Positions 48,941 to 61,894 of a stretch of 64,000 nucleotides of DNA are shown here, piece after piece. The position numbers and the translations under genes are program-made. Under the pieces are notes generated by a model, which was not told the DNA's origin, ran no database searches, and worked only from the letters and a program-made list of their open reading frames with translations. This DNA is from Ophioderma brevispina (Eukaryota > Echinodermata > Ophiuroidea > Amphilepidida > Ophiodermatidae). Each line of letters begins with the position of its first letter. The stretch's first letter is position 1. The stretch covers positions 16,770 to 80,769 of the forward strand of contig JAMKCH010010187.1 of the NCBI GenBank assembly GCA_023653785.1, in the 5' to 3' direction.

Positions 48941-50331
48941 GTCACACGCTCTCCCCACAGGCTACAAAATCCCACGGACGCGGGAACGCCGGTTCAGAGA
49001 AAAATTTTCACAGCCGCAGAAAAAAAATTTTAAGCCTCACATCCCCGGCCTCAATCATGGGGGCCCAGGGAAAAAATATTGCTAAAAAATAGCTTGCCAA
49101 CTAAGAGATTATAGTTCAAATAACGTGGTCTTGCTGCACAATGGAGTTCCCAGAAAATGATTTTAGTTTTGTGATCACCCGGTTGTGATGACGTCAGTAT
49201 CGGAGCGTCTGCATGCCAAGAAGTACCAGGTTAATTTGCGTAAATGTCGGCATCAACCTTTGTGGGTTTTAATATCGTCAATACGAGTCAAAAAATATTC
49301 ATGTAAATACACATTTGTTGATAAAAGTTTTGGAAAACTTAAAGTTGCCTCCAAATTACCTGGAGGTCTTTATCCTCCTATCAATGTCCGTATATGTTTT
49401 GGGTATGGTATTTTTATGTGTAAAATATATATAATGTTCTTCCAATGCCTATAGGACATCATTTGAGAGCAAAGTGGAAGAAGAAATTTCATATTTTGTG
49501 AAAATTGGGCCAGTTGCCGCTTTAAAAATCAGTATTTCATTTTAAACATTGCAAGTTTCATGCGTTAATAAAGAAATTGCACAATTTCCTACAATATTAT
49601 GTCACTATCTGCGCAACTTAAAGAGTGATAATCAAGGCTCATTGCACTCACCAAAGCAGACGTTTCTCCAGTCCCTGCCGTGGCGCTTGTTGCTCTCACA
49701 ATCAACTGAACGTAGAGCGTAAGTTGTATAAGAGTGGAGAATTTGCATTATTCTTTCACGCCCACGAGATCCCGAGTATTTTAACTCTAATATTCGGGAC
49801 AGAGCTCCATGTTTTTCATGTTAAAAATTAAGCTGTAAAACTAGTAATCACTTAATTCCATTTATAAGTAGTATTTGGAGCAACTTGTAGGTTCTAAGTA
49901 CCTTTTCCGATATCAGTAGATCCTAAATCTCAGACAAAACCGTGTCAGAAAAAACTATGTCAGCGTGTCAGATTAATTGAGTCAGGTTACGGAAACTCCC
50001 GATTTTTATAGCGCCTTATCACCATTCAGTATCAAAGCGCTGTGTATTATCCCGCTGTCACTAGGAAATCATCAGAATCATTTTACTTCATCCATGCAAT
50101 GACAGCCCTCGTGTTTGAAACTCTGATATGTTATTTTATAAAAATCAAAAAACCACAAAAAAACATAAAAATGTTGAAAAATTCGAATTTTGAATAAAAA
50201 TAAATCAGCATTGTCCTATATATCTCGATGTATAAAGAAATTGGCATTAATATAAAATTAGCGAACAAGATCACGTTATAAAGCCCTCTCCTTTCCCCTA
50301 TTTTTCTTGTCAACTTCTATGTATGGTCTGT

Positions 50332-53012
50332 GTATTAGTCGGAGGCCATATGTGTTCTCGTGGGCTCTGAATGTTTATTTTCCGTTCTCTACTGGATCTT
50401 GTTAATCATGATATATTAGGAAGTTATTCTGCAACTTGCACTGTAAAATGTACACGCCTCAAACATAAAGGTAAATTATGAATCTTTGTCGATTATCCCT
50501 TTAATGAAATACCCTTGCAACGCGAACTTATGTTTGATCATATTTTCAAATCACCTTAATTCAAATTAGGTATATAATGCGTTATGATTTCTGCTAGTTG
50601 TCATTGTAAAGTGAAAGAAAATTCATTGAGGTATTTATAAAATACCAAGGGGGTGAAGCCCATTCAAAACCAGTCGTCCGTGCTGGGCGCTGACATTTTG
50701 AATATTGCACGGAATAATTATTAGCTTGGGTGCTTGTATACACACATAATGTCAATTCGATACAAAACAATCCGGCAAAATGTCAGTTGTTGGATGTTGG
50801 GTGCTATTGGGTGGTTAATTTTTGTCCTACCCATGGCCACACAACGAAGAAATGACACGTCAGTCGTCTTGATTTAAATAAACCGCCTCAATGAATACAT
50901 CTTTTCACCTAAGCGCGCATTGCATTAATAGGAAAAAAGAGTATCTGAGCACAATTAGGATCCAGGTGCACTATTATTACACCTGGCCACCTCTAACACA
51001 TACATCAATTTGTATCACTACCGATTAGTGTATATGCAAAGCGGCACCCACAGTATGTGGAAGAAGCGGAGGCAGCCATTGCTTTCTATTGTTGGTACTC
51101 TATGTTTTCTTTGTGGTCGGCAAAACATGCGAGACGATGAATTTCTAAAGATGACGTAACGCTTTACCTCTCTATCTATATAGAACCTCTTTGTAAAACA
51201 CCGTGTTTTTCATTTGTTCTCAAGCAGATGTAAGGAATTTTTTTTTCTTTGTTTTTGTACATTATATTACGCCAAATTGCAAAAAAATAATATTTCTTTC
51301 TGGTGATTTTAAGAAGTTATTTCTAATTATATTTTAAACGTTGCATTTATATATTTATAGACGATTTGAGATTCATGTTTCGTGATCCATGTTATGCACT
51401 GTGTGTGTCGCGTCGCTATCAAGAATATTTCAATTTCAATTTCAGTGAACAGGTGCTTTCCAGCTGCTAGCTAGATCTAGGCTAATATGCTAAGATCACA
51501 AAACGTACAACACATACACCTTGGTAAAATATGCGTGTGTACTTAATCAGATTTTACTTAAAACATGCCAGAGCAGCAAAAAATATCACTGTGCATGTAA
51601 TTATCATGTTTATAGTCATGTTCAGGAGTATAATACGAAATCATAACTCCAATAAGAAGTTATTTTCCCCAAGGATATTTTTCTTATTTGTTTAGCTTAA
51701 TATGCTGATTTTGCAATAGAGACAAGTCAAAAAATAAGGGGTTTTTTCGACGTTACACCGACACATTGAATTAGGAACACAAAACATCACGAAATTTGGC
51801 TGGAAATAACATGCAACTTATCTAATTTCACTCATTTCAATGCACGAACCTGTATGTAGTTTAGCAGTAACGCTCAGAGACAAAAAAGCCATACACATAA
51901 ACCGAGTGTTTTGAGATAAATGTCAGAACGTTGCCCGCCTAAAGATAAGTTCAGATTTTTTTTTTTTTTGTATTATGTACGCCTGATAAATTTGTTCTGA
52001 AGACACAATTTAAAGAATTACTACATTCTGAGCAGACTACAATATGTACCAGCTAGGTTTATGAACTGTTGACATGAATTTTTGGAATGCCGTTCAAGGG
52101 TTTTAAAAAAATTTCGCTTACAATAGTAGGTAAATAAAGTGGAGATAAGCTCGGATAATTTCCCTATGCGTAGCCCGATCGGTATTAAATTTGCGCGAGA
52201 TTTCCAACTCATTTCAGCTAAAACTTGTTTTGAACTCTCTTCATCCTTCATGCAAGAAAAAGTATAAAAGCAAAAGTTCACCAGTGCGCAAAGAGCGGAG
52301 TCAACATCAAAACCCAAAAGAAATCTGCAATCACAGACCATATCTGGCTTAGGGTAAATATCTTAGTTGAAAGAGCAATCAGTTCACCAGAAATATAAGG
52401 CAAGCCATATGGACCAGGGGAAAAGGGGTTAATACAATGAACCGTGACAATGTAAGTATAACACTAGATCTCGTACATGACCCACTGCTAAACGTATAGC
52501 ACCTAGGGATGAGAGAAGAACGTTTGCTAGCGGGCGAAGCCGTTACGTATATCACTTGTTGTGATCAAGCCATCCCAAGATGGCGAAACGTAAGGTTTAC
52601 CTTAATATGTGTCTCTTATTATTTTCCCAAGAAACTTGGTGCGGTTCAAATCTGGCCCTCAGAGAAGACCGCTTGCCTGGGCCACTCGCTGCAAATGATT
52701 TGTTTCATTGACCGAGTTATTCTGTGTCTCGCTGATTTTAAGTTTAAAGGTAAAATCATATTGGTTTGTATTTTTATATGAGAGTAAAAATCGTGAGAAT
52801 GACGTCCACCTCTAAATATCGGCTGTATAATTCGATTACTGTATGAAATATACGTGAGAGTAATGGTCCATAAATGTTAAAACATACTCAAAATGATTGT
52901 CTCTTTAAATTTTCATCAACGATGCACCTTTACTGAAACTAAAATAAACACTAATAAACTTTGAAATAAACATTTGCGGTGATTGCCATTTTGTTAAACA
53001 AAAAATAAGTAC
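50332..53012. other. No gene seen; AT-rich DNA
   Basis: The longest ORFs (106 codons minus at 52021-52341, 90 codons plus at 52509-52781) have no recognised motif, start context or splice support. No repeats were noted. Confidence 0.35.
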
Positions 53013-53014
53013 TA

Positions 53015-54118
53015 CAGCCTGTCTCAAAAAAAATGGTACAATCAAAACGATTTTTTTCCAATATATATTCAACATAAAGTAAGTAGTTTTGTAGATTACA
53101 TTACAAGAGAAAATACCAGGCTTTTCAGGATTTTTTGTTTCATCTCATTTGCTTGTTTCAATCGAGAGATAACTCCAGTGTACTGCGGAACACAAAAATC
53201 GAGTTTGTGCCACTTTCTGGTTGAGTGAAAACGGTGAACAACTTTGTTAAACATAAGTTATTCACACTTGTACAGATATGACAATCTTTAAAAAGGGATT
53301 AACTTCATAAAGAAACTCTAAAAAGATACGAAAACAGCTACGTAATGGTGGAAGTTATGACCGATAAGTTCTGGCTTTAAGATAAAGTGAATAACATTCG
53401 GAAATACTGTTGTTTGTTAGAACTTAGAAGGGAACCATGAGCGTACAGCTGGCGTACAGCAACCTGGAGGAGAGAGTTTTATGGTCTTGAAGTATCATGA
53501 AACGCAAATTCCTACCAACACTTTGATACTTTGCTTCCAAATTCAAATTTTTGTTGACTTCAACAATTAGTAAATGCAAAAAAGATAGTGGAATATTTTT
53601 AAACCATTCTTTGGATTTGGAGGTGATTTGTGCAATCTCCTTTTACGGCATGATTTTAACAAGCTACCAATTTTGGTAATAAATTCAAAGTTCCATTTCA
53701 TTGCGTGCAATGAATATTTGTATTGCTTATTATTTATGAAAAGAAGATATTTATCATTGAACTGATTATGTTGATTATTAAACGTGTGTCGATAAAACTA
53801 GACTTCTTTTGTTTACTTTAATCGTGTTTTGTTTCTCTTGTCAAGTGCCCTCTTTGGTGAGCTTCCAAACAGCATGGCATTACTGGGCGAAGCAACTCTG
53901 CCCATGCATAAAAGTGGCACAAAATCGATTCTGGTCTAGCGTACTAAATTGATTATATCTCTGGATTGACAAAAAGCAACATAATAAAAAAAAACAGAAC
54001 CTAGACAAACTAACTTTTTTTTTAACTCTTAATTTATACAAAGAAGACGTGACTTATTATGAAAATTTCAATTTAACCAATTTTTTTTCTGATTGTACCA
54101 TTTTTTTGAGACAGGCTG
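53015..54118. mobile_element. Non-autonomous Tc1/mariner-type element in a TA site
   Basis: TA at 53013-53014 and 54119-54120 flanks about 30-bp inverted ends CAGCCTGTCTCAAAAAAA..ATGGTACAATCA. A subterminal inverted segment (ATCGA-TTTGTGCCACTTT, near 53200 and 53930) extends the arm similarity to about 200 bp. At 1.1 kb it is the size of an autonomous mariner, but I see no DD(E/D) transposase frame. Confidence 0.85.
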
Positions 54119-54120
54119 TA

Positions 54121-55173
54121 TAATGTTTTGCAAATAAAAATGGATGGGCAAGTCCAAAGCAGTCTGTTTTTTTCTCATAATCATTTCTGCATATTTTTGT
54201 CTATGGTGATTTCAAGTGGCATTTGTGGAACACTGTATACATCACATTTAAAGGAATAAGTAGCGATTAGTTTTTGCGAAACATCGCAAAAAATCATCAA
54301 ATTATATTTCGGTATTTTTTTTTGATGGAAGTTGTAATATAACTTTGCAACTGGGTGGCCCTTGAAATCCGTGAACTACAGAAAAGACAGTACTTTTTAT
54401 CTGATTCTGTAATTTCTATACGTGCGTATAAAAATTCCGACTTGAGATCAAAAAGCCTTTTCCTGTGAATATCCCAGATTTTTCGCGAGCTATTTGTACA
54501 ACCATGACTTGTACAGTTTGACTCAAACACAAACCTCATTGATGTTGTTTTGTATGTACTGGTGTAAACCAAAAACGGCTGTTTTATGTAGATTTTTGAG
54601 ATCCATTGCTGTATTTCTATCTTCGGAAGATGGTATGACAAATTTCCTCAGATATTTTATTTGCCGTTTTCTTCATTCAAGTAGTTTTATATATAGGATT
54701 GCACACACTTATCGCCGGTTTAAAGCTAAAAATGCATTGCCATATTTTTCCTCTGTCATTATGGCTGCATATTCCGTGAACTGTAATTCATGCAAGCCTT
54801 TAGCCCTAATGTATACATAAAATAAACCTGCTCCACAGATCAAGACAAAAAGTCAGGGTATGGAGGGCATACAGATCTTCAATTCTTGGCAATTGAAAAC
54901 TTGCATTTATGCGGTGATATAAGTTTCACATGTGCATGTTAAAATAATATGCATTTTAGTAATGAGCCTCTTTTCTGTTCGCCTGGGGGTGCTTGCACCA
55001 ATCTTACTGAACATTCGTTCATCACGAAATGCACTTGAAAGTAGAAAAGTACACATTGTACTTGCAAATAGATCATTAATGAACAAAGGTTATGTCTACG
55101 ACAAATGCTGTTGTCTCGGGGGTTGTATCAGGTATGCAACCATAGATGAAGATGTGCCACATTAGAACCAGAA
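54121..55173. other. No gene seen; AT-rich DNA
   Basis: Overlapping ORFs on opposite strands (114 codons minus, 108 codons plus) have no recognised motifs. Confidence 0.35.
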
Positions 55174-55196
55174 TACAGGGTGTTCACAAAAATGGT
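55174..55196 (+). other. Solo mariner-TIR-like end
   Basis: TACAGGGTGTTCACAAAAAT resembles the TACAGGGTGTCCCA-type ends of many mariner elements and the start of the element at 53015. No partner end was found. Confidence 0.3.
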
Positions 55197-55229
55197 GAAG
55201 GCGAAATATAATAGTGACAACGTATAGGC

Positions 55230-55830
55230 TGCCCCCAGAAATCTGTCAACATCACAAGCTCTTCAGTACTCTCGAAGTGAGATGTAATTAAAGAATTTGA
55301 TATCACTAACGGCGTGAACCAAAGATGAGTATTGGTACCAGTCCTTTTCAACATCTTCTTAAATTGCATGTTAGCTAACGCAGTTCAAGAACTTGATATC
55401 GGCTTGATGACTCTCTCTTTGACCTTCGACGTCTTTCGGCCAAGAAAACAATAAATATCAAGTACTTATCAAGGAAGCTATGCTGATGACTGCGCACAAT
55501 GGCACATTAAGAAGGCGACCTTCAAGCGATGCTCGACCGCGCTTCTCTGAAGCCTCGGGATTGTTTGGTCTAACAACCAGCCTTGGCAAGACTGAAGTTC
55601 TCCACCTGCCTGCAGGCTGCAAACATCACAAACAACGGCAAACAGATCGCTAATGTTGAGAGGTTTAAATATCTGGGCAGCACAATTGCAAACGATGGCT
55701 CTCTTGACAAAGAAATTAACACGCACATCAACAAAGCAAGCCAGGCTTTGGGAAGACTGCGAAACAAAGTACTTAACCAGCACAACATCCGCTTATCCAC
55801 CAAGTTGAAATTCTATTGTCAGTATAGGGG
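55230..55830 (+). mobile_element. Decayed LINE reverse transcriptase fragment with YADD
   Basis: In broken plus-strand frames the order is ITNGVNQ..VLVPVLFNIFLN (55308-55355), YADDCAQW (55479-55502), LFGLTTSLGKTEVLHLPA (about 55560-55615), and VERFKYLGSTIANDGSLDKE (from about 55650) to ASQALGRLRNKVLNQHNI. These are standard landmarks of a common metazoan LINE lineage. Stops, frameshifts and both-end truncation make it inactive. It differs in motif style from the other two LINEs here, so three families are represented. Confidence 0.85.
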
Positions 55831-56736
55831 AATTTATAAAGTTGATTATATAAAATCGCCACGTGATTCACGGGCGCCGCCATAACAAGATCACCAAGAT
55901 CTGTACAACCAATTTTCATCCTTTTTTTCTGTTATGTGTAGTGTTCATGCACCCCATCAATTACCAGAGTTTGGAAGAAAATTACAATGGCAAAGTGGTT
56001 TCAGAGGGGGTCCCCTATGCACCAGCGGGAGTGCCGAAGACCTTATGCACTTAAGTGTTAAGTAACAAATTCATTCTTTCTCTTATGTTAACCAGAGTAA
56101 ATACGCGCAAAAGAGACTTACTCAGCGAAAATAAGAAATACATTCAAGTATCCCCGTGTTCTGCGACGGGCGACTTTATCAGAGAGTCAAGGTCTAAGCG
56201 AAACACTAGAAAATATGACACTGCCTCCAGGGACCCTTTTCTTCATGTGTTGACGAGAAGAATAAATTTATGCATCTAGAAGTAGTAGGCTGTCGAGACC
56301 AGACAATTGAAAATCATAAAATGAGAGTAAGTCCAAGCGATACAATATGTAAGAAAAGCAGTGTATAAATTGGGTGCAAACATTTTCTATTTATTAGTAC
56401 AAGATATTGAAATTGTACCTTGCAGGTGGCTTTGAACGAGTATGAGGTTAACAAACAGGATTCAAATTTCAACAGAACAGGCGTTAGAAACGCATCAAGA
56501 TGAGGCAGGGTTTCAATCGAAAATCACATCTTTGTTATAAAATTCCGAATCCGGATTTTTTTTATACACAGTATCTTAAGGCACTATTACATCAAAACGA
56601 ACAAAATGATTCATCTCCAACTTAGGAATTGAACATATTAGCTGGCAATCTTTAATTAATACACACAAAAAAATTATATTTCAAAATCTCTGAGTCAGCC
56701 TTTAACTGCCATATTTTTAAAACTTCTAGTCTATAT
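55831..56736. other. No gene seen
   Basis: Short ORFs only, without motif support. Confidence 0.35.
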
Positions 56737-56745
56737 CTTCTAGTC

Positions 56746-56878
56746 GGGAATTTCCGTAACCTGACCAATCTGACACACTTTTTCTGACACACTTATGAAT
56801 TATTCCGTGGAGGGTTTCCGAATTCATAAGTGTGTCAGTCAAAAAGTGTGTTAGATGCGTCAGGTTACCGAAACTCCC
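56746..56878. mobile_element. 133-bp MITE of the MULE-like family with perfect 9-bp target duplication
   Basis: CTTCTAGTC at 56737-56745 and 56879-56887 flanks inverted ends GGGAATTTCCGTAACCTGAC and GTCAGGTTACCGAAACTCCC-type sequence. The arms are about 55 bp and repeat TCTGACACAC, as in the 3 kb elements at 40484 and 46934. The element is almost entirely palindromic. Confidence 0.9.
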
Positions 56879-56887
56879 CTTCTAGTC

Positions 56888-57941
56888 TACCTGCCTACAT
56901 AGAGACAAATGAATCGATCGAATCGGTAGACATAAGCATGGAAATATTAACATTGCAGGAAGACACAGGTTATCGTTATCTTATAAGGCATTTCACTGGA
57001 TAAGGAGACATATTATGTTCCACACTCACTGAACACTGCTAACTGCAGTTAACTGCGAAAAAATACCTTTTCCAATTGACCATTAAAATCAATCATCTAA
57101 TTTACTTTCCACCATCAATACGCCTTATACGTTTAATCTGAATTTGAATTTATTAGACACTTAAAAGATCAAGGAGTAACATGGGGACTTTTAAAAGGAG
57201 TAACATAGGGACTTTTTAATTTTTTTCGGGCATTACCGTGAAAACGCAAATTATGTTAACACCGTTGTATCGTCCAACTTTCTACCTTTACTTCCCCCAT
57301 CTTCTCAACACCAACGGCCGTACGTACACAATAATATATTTGTGGATGTAAGAGTCACTACAATATCGGGAAACTATACATTTTGAATAACTATACTCAA
57401 GACAGGAATCACGTTAACCTCTTGATATCGGATCTCATTTGCACATAGACGGTGGACCAGTTAAATATCAACTTGATGTTGGACACTATCATGTAATCTC
57501 TCTCCTAGTTCGACTGATAAAGCGAAATATGGATGTGCAACCGGTCCAGTTAAACAAGCTTCACGCCTCGTCCGCAAGTAGATTCAGGAAATTAAAACAG
57601 GAATCACCTCCAAATTCTATTTCGTGTTCTTGTTCGAGTCCTAGGAAAATATTTGTAGATATGAACTTGAAATATGTTGAAATATGCAGTCCTCACTTTA
57701 TCTTGCTGTGGATGACATATAATGTCTAAGATCAATGACATTGTAGTTAAACGATGATACGCTAAGTCAGCGAAGATCGTGACCGCTTGGGTAATATATT
57801 CGCAGCATACTTTTACTAAAGTCCTCGTCCTTCGTAAGCAATCCTAAAGATATGCTATCCAGCAGTTCAATACAACGATACCATACCCTTAGTTATCCAC
57901 TGGTCAAAAGTAATGATTATTTCATAATTCAGATGACAGCA
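56888..57941. other. No gene seen; short tandem AAGGAGTAACAT
   Basis: A two-copy AAGGAGTAACAT.GGGACTTTT repeat lies at about 57170-57220. A 96-codon ORF at 57439-57729 has no recognised motif. Confidence 0.35.
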
Positions 57942-58243
57942 TTAAAGGAGGATGACCCGATTTCAGTATTTGAAATGTTCATCTTGAAATTGAAAGATCT
58001 TCACCTTAAACCCCCTTCTGTAAAGTCTCCCGCCGATATTTCAATCCGTTAAGATATGCGAGTGGAAAAACGTGATTTTGTAAGCCCCATAGAGTTAAAC
58101 TTCCAAATAAACATCCTTTAGCCCGAATATTTCACAGTGAAATTGAGAAAATAGTAATTTTTCTCCTGATATGAAAATGTTGACCACTTCCCGGTAAATT
58201 TGAGGTCTGGGGACGAGCTATTAGCATTCGGACCATGGACTCT
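57942..58243 (+). mobile_element. MITE, GGATGGCCCGAT-ended family, copy 3
   Basis: Opens TTAAAGGAGGATGACCCGAT and closes ATTCGGACCATGGACTCT. It is shorter and more diverged than the copies at 45270 and 63511; the TGACCTTGA motif is lost. Confidence 0.8.
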
Positions 58244-59824
58244 GGTGAAACGTTGTATATATTTCTTTCAATTGTCATTAAAAATTATCACTTGCAAAAA
58301 TCATGATATTAAAATAACTGCTGAGTAGTGTTTTTCCTATCCATGAGGATCGCTTTTAGATTTTTTTTTTTTTGAATTAATTTTATAATGTTGAAAGAAC
58401 CTATTTAATCTAAACCAATAATGATGGATTTTTTGATTAATTTTTTAGCATGTGTTTGCAGGTTTGTACTAGGTTATTTTTAGTCTATTACCCTGTATCT
58501 CAAAATTTTTTATTTCTCGTGTGTGCTCACTTAAGACAAATTTTGTAAAAAATGATTACAGACAACTTAGTTTAAAGATTCATCCTTGATGATTACATTT
58601 TCGAATCAAGAAATAATATTATGTTTTTAAATTGTATATCTAAATCGGAGTTTACATTGAGTACATGATGACGATCACTCCTATTCGCAAAACTCAAAAA
58701 TAACGAGATAGGACGTTATCTTGTGTAACCCATTATCCGACGAACTGCATCAGCCTCTGTGAAAGTTGGAGTCGCTGCCCAAAGCCTAGGTGAGCTTCAG
58801 AGACACATCCCCCAAATCCAACTGAAGCGAGGAACAAGATTATATCTTCTGAAAACAATCCCAAGAATTTGGATCAAACAAATTATTTGGATATTAAACA
58901 TTTATTTTTATATGGGTAGTTTTATTTTTTAATCATTCCCTTTTGAGCAATTGAAAATGACAATAAAGTCGTTCAAAAATTACGAATGCATAAAAATTAA
59001 CAGTGACACTCACTTTGACCAGTTTTCAATTGTTTCCTTTAGGACAGACCTCCCTTCTCAAATGGTATGCTTGTCACATGTTGGTTCTTTATTGGACTAA
59101 ATTAGAGCCGGGTTACACCTGGCAATCAGCAGATTAAATTATTTCTAACATTTGAGATACCAAACTTGTTCCTATTTTTAATAAGCCTTAAGATTGGAAT
59201 GGATGTAATGGAATTGCCACAGTTTTTTTGTCCACCTTTATATAAAGGTCCCTGACCAAATTGCATAAAACAGATATAATTAAAAGACATAGTATCTATT
59301 TGATTTTTAGATTATTTTTCTTTTTTTTTAATCGTGGTTTTACTTTTTTGATATCAGAATATTACAGATTTATGAATGAGAGGCTTAAGATATCCGGATA
59401 TACGAGTCAAATGATAACCGTGTTTTAACCTGTACATCAAGCAATTGTGATGTTTGGTATTCACTTACTTTGATGAGTTTTAAAGGTGGGTTCCAGAAAA
59501 TTACCATTTGGTGGGATCACACATGCGCCCCTAACAAGTGTGATGTCATAGGTCAATCTTAGAAGTCCAATGGGGGCACTGCTTCAAAATGGTCAACATA
59601 TTATTAAGACCCTCGTCCTTACAAGGGGGTGTGCAGATAAACGTTTCTATGTCAAATGCTAAAAGCTTTTGGTCATAACTTTCTTTTGTTTGCAATAACT
59701 CTAAAATAAGTTCATCTGTGACAACAATTTTTAAAGAAGCTTATTTTAAGCCGATTTTGGTAGGTAAAGGTTTACCAAAAAGTGCAGTTTATCGTAGGGG
59801 GTGGCGGAAATAGGTTTTTCGGAT

Positions 59825-60120
59825 TTTTCAAAGTTCATAACAGGGGTCAAATTTTTGAATTGAATCCACTCCTGTTGAAAAGTATACCAAGTTTAATAGT
59901 TTAATCATAAGGATTCCAAAAAGGTATGTTTTGTACTGTCTGCGCCGAAAGTTTTGGAGTATAGGGTAAACCGCAAAATCACTAAAAAGGGTCATTTTCA
60001 GTGTAATATTGGTCAAATTTTTAAAAATTCAACTCCGTTTGGATTAAAAAAAATGGTGCTCATTATTGAATGAAGCTCATAGGATTAAAAATAAGAATAG
60101 TTTTTGACCTGTCTTAAATG
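59825..60120 (+). repeat. ACAGGGGTCAAAT-family copy
   Basis: Matches the left arm and spacer of the palindromic element at 9630-10545: ACAGGGGTCAAATTTTT, AAGGATTCCAAAAAGGTATG, ACTAAAAAGGGTCATTTTCAG, then GAATAGTTTTTGA. Only one arm is present. Confidence 0.75.
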
Positions 60121-61894
60121 ATTCGTTTCATCATGTATGTCGTCACAGTCGATGGTAAAGGGGTGGTTATCTCAAGAAAAATCGTACGGTACAATCGTGA
60201 AAATAGTTTGTATAGTAATGGCGCTAAAACTCTATGTGCATATAACACCAGAATACTGGTATGTAATACCAGTCATTTAGAACCGAAACTGCATTCAAAT
60301 CCGATATCCCTACCCTTTTTGGTGCAAAACTATGTCTTTACAAAAATCAACAAGTTTGCCGACTTGCGGACTTCAAGATTTCTTACAGGAACACCCTAGT
60401 CACGTTGAAATTTTCAACATGACTTGGGATGTCGTAAAAAAGTGAATTATGGAAAGAATGGTCTAATAAAATGAATGCGCATAGATTTCAAAAGTACTAG
60501 CTAGTGAGGACTAGCCTTCTTGCGATGGGCTCAAAGGTGTAGCCAAGGATTTATAAAGGATCTAAAATAACATTAACCAGATAATAGTTGATTTTCTGCC
60601 TTCTGTGGCCTCATACATTTCAGTAAGAACGGGTGCTCTCCTGAAGTTGTGAACACTCGACAAAGAAGTGTTTACGGACTTAAGGAGCATCTTTACCGAT
60701 GATGAAACAACACTGAACAGATTGAAGAGCGACCTGTTTGCTTGAAGTGTATAGACACCGACCCCTGATAACAGCTCTCATCAAGCCGTGTTTATTTGAT
60801 TGAACTGAACTCTAAACGTGATTTAAATCTACAGTCCTCTTTCAGTTGTTGATCTTAAATTGACACCAGTAGCTTCATGGATAAAACTAAGCTTCCATTT
60901 CTGTTTTGAAATCGATTTGTTGGATTCATTTCAAAAAACCCTCTTAACACTTAAGTGCATAAGGGGGTCCCTGTGGATTCAGGATTTCGTTTTGTGCGCG
61001 CCATGTTTTAAAGTTAAATTATTTTTGCCCAAGATTTTATGTAATTGCCTAAATATCAGTTGTGCATGTTGGTGGAAAGAAAATCACAGTCAGTAAAAAT
61101 GTTTTATGCATACAATGTTTTAACACATAACCTTTGAAATAATGAAACTTCCAAAAATAATTATAACTTAATTTTTAATATGAAACCCAAATTAATACAC
61201 TAACCAAGATAGTCTAACTATAACACAGCGTTCATAAACATGTTTTTATGCATACGTTCCTATAATGACACTGTCTTACACCCTTAACCTTTGAAATAAT
61301 GAAATTACCTTAAATAATGAATACTAAACAATAGTAACCCGAATCCTAATTTGAAGTAGAGAAAATTAACTAATGGATCGACTTTCATTACCTAATAGCT
61401 CCTAATAAAGCAATTCTTGCTGTAATTGTACGATATTCGTATTTTGCACCTTGCTGCCTTGCACGTACACTGAGGTTTATACGTGACTAACACGACAGTC
61501 AATTGAGGTGTACCATGAACGCACTTCCGCGAAAACAAAGGCGGGGGGGGGGGCATTTTGAATTTAAATTGTGAGTTTATAAAAAAATACAATATGCGCC
61601 CAGATTAAAAAAAGAAATAAAATAAATGAATTTAATCCACAAAATATTTTTTCCCCGATTGACTATGATAGTTACCTACTGTCGAAGCATGATCCGATTT
61701 GCAAAGAAATGTCGACAAAATACACCGTAAGGACAATGGCAATGAAGAGAGAGAAAATTATGATGTCAAAGAGGGTGATAAAATGTGAAGATGATGAATG
61801 TTAAAAATGTTAAACGGATGACAATTAGAATGGCCAAGCTCACATCCTTTAAAGGGTCGGTGAAAACTTATGGAGAAGAGAAGGGCACCATTAA

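Larger units (their letters stand above)
46934..50000. mobile_element. MULE-like TIR element with perfect 9-bp target duplication (unit 2)
   Basis: GATTTTTAT at 46925-46933 and 50001-50009 flank inverted ends GGGAGTTTCCGTACCTGACC and GTCAGGTTACGGAAACTCCC. Arms extend about 70 bp with TCTGACA repeated three to four times on each side, as expected of transposase-binding sites. A 9-bp duplication is typical of Mutator-like elements. The interior (about 3 kb) has no recognised transposase and carries a nested SINE and a small MITE. It could be a non-autonomous element, or one whose coding region has decayed. Confidence 0.85.
44478..50331 (+). repeat. Tandem duplication, unit 2
   Basis: Second unit, abutting unit 1 with no spacer. 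It begins TAGGATTCCTGTGC and ends at ATGTATGGTCTGT, after which the sequence is unrelated. It is shorter than unit 1 because it lacks 38117-39160 and has a compact MITE where unit 1 has the low-complexity block. Confidence 0.95.

Noticed and set aside
52021..52341. 106-codon minus-strand ORF as a gene
   Set aside because: No recognisable motif, splice sites or neighbouring exon; this length is expected by chance in 64 kb.
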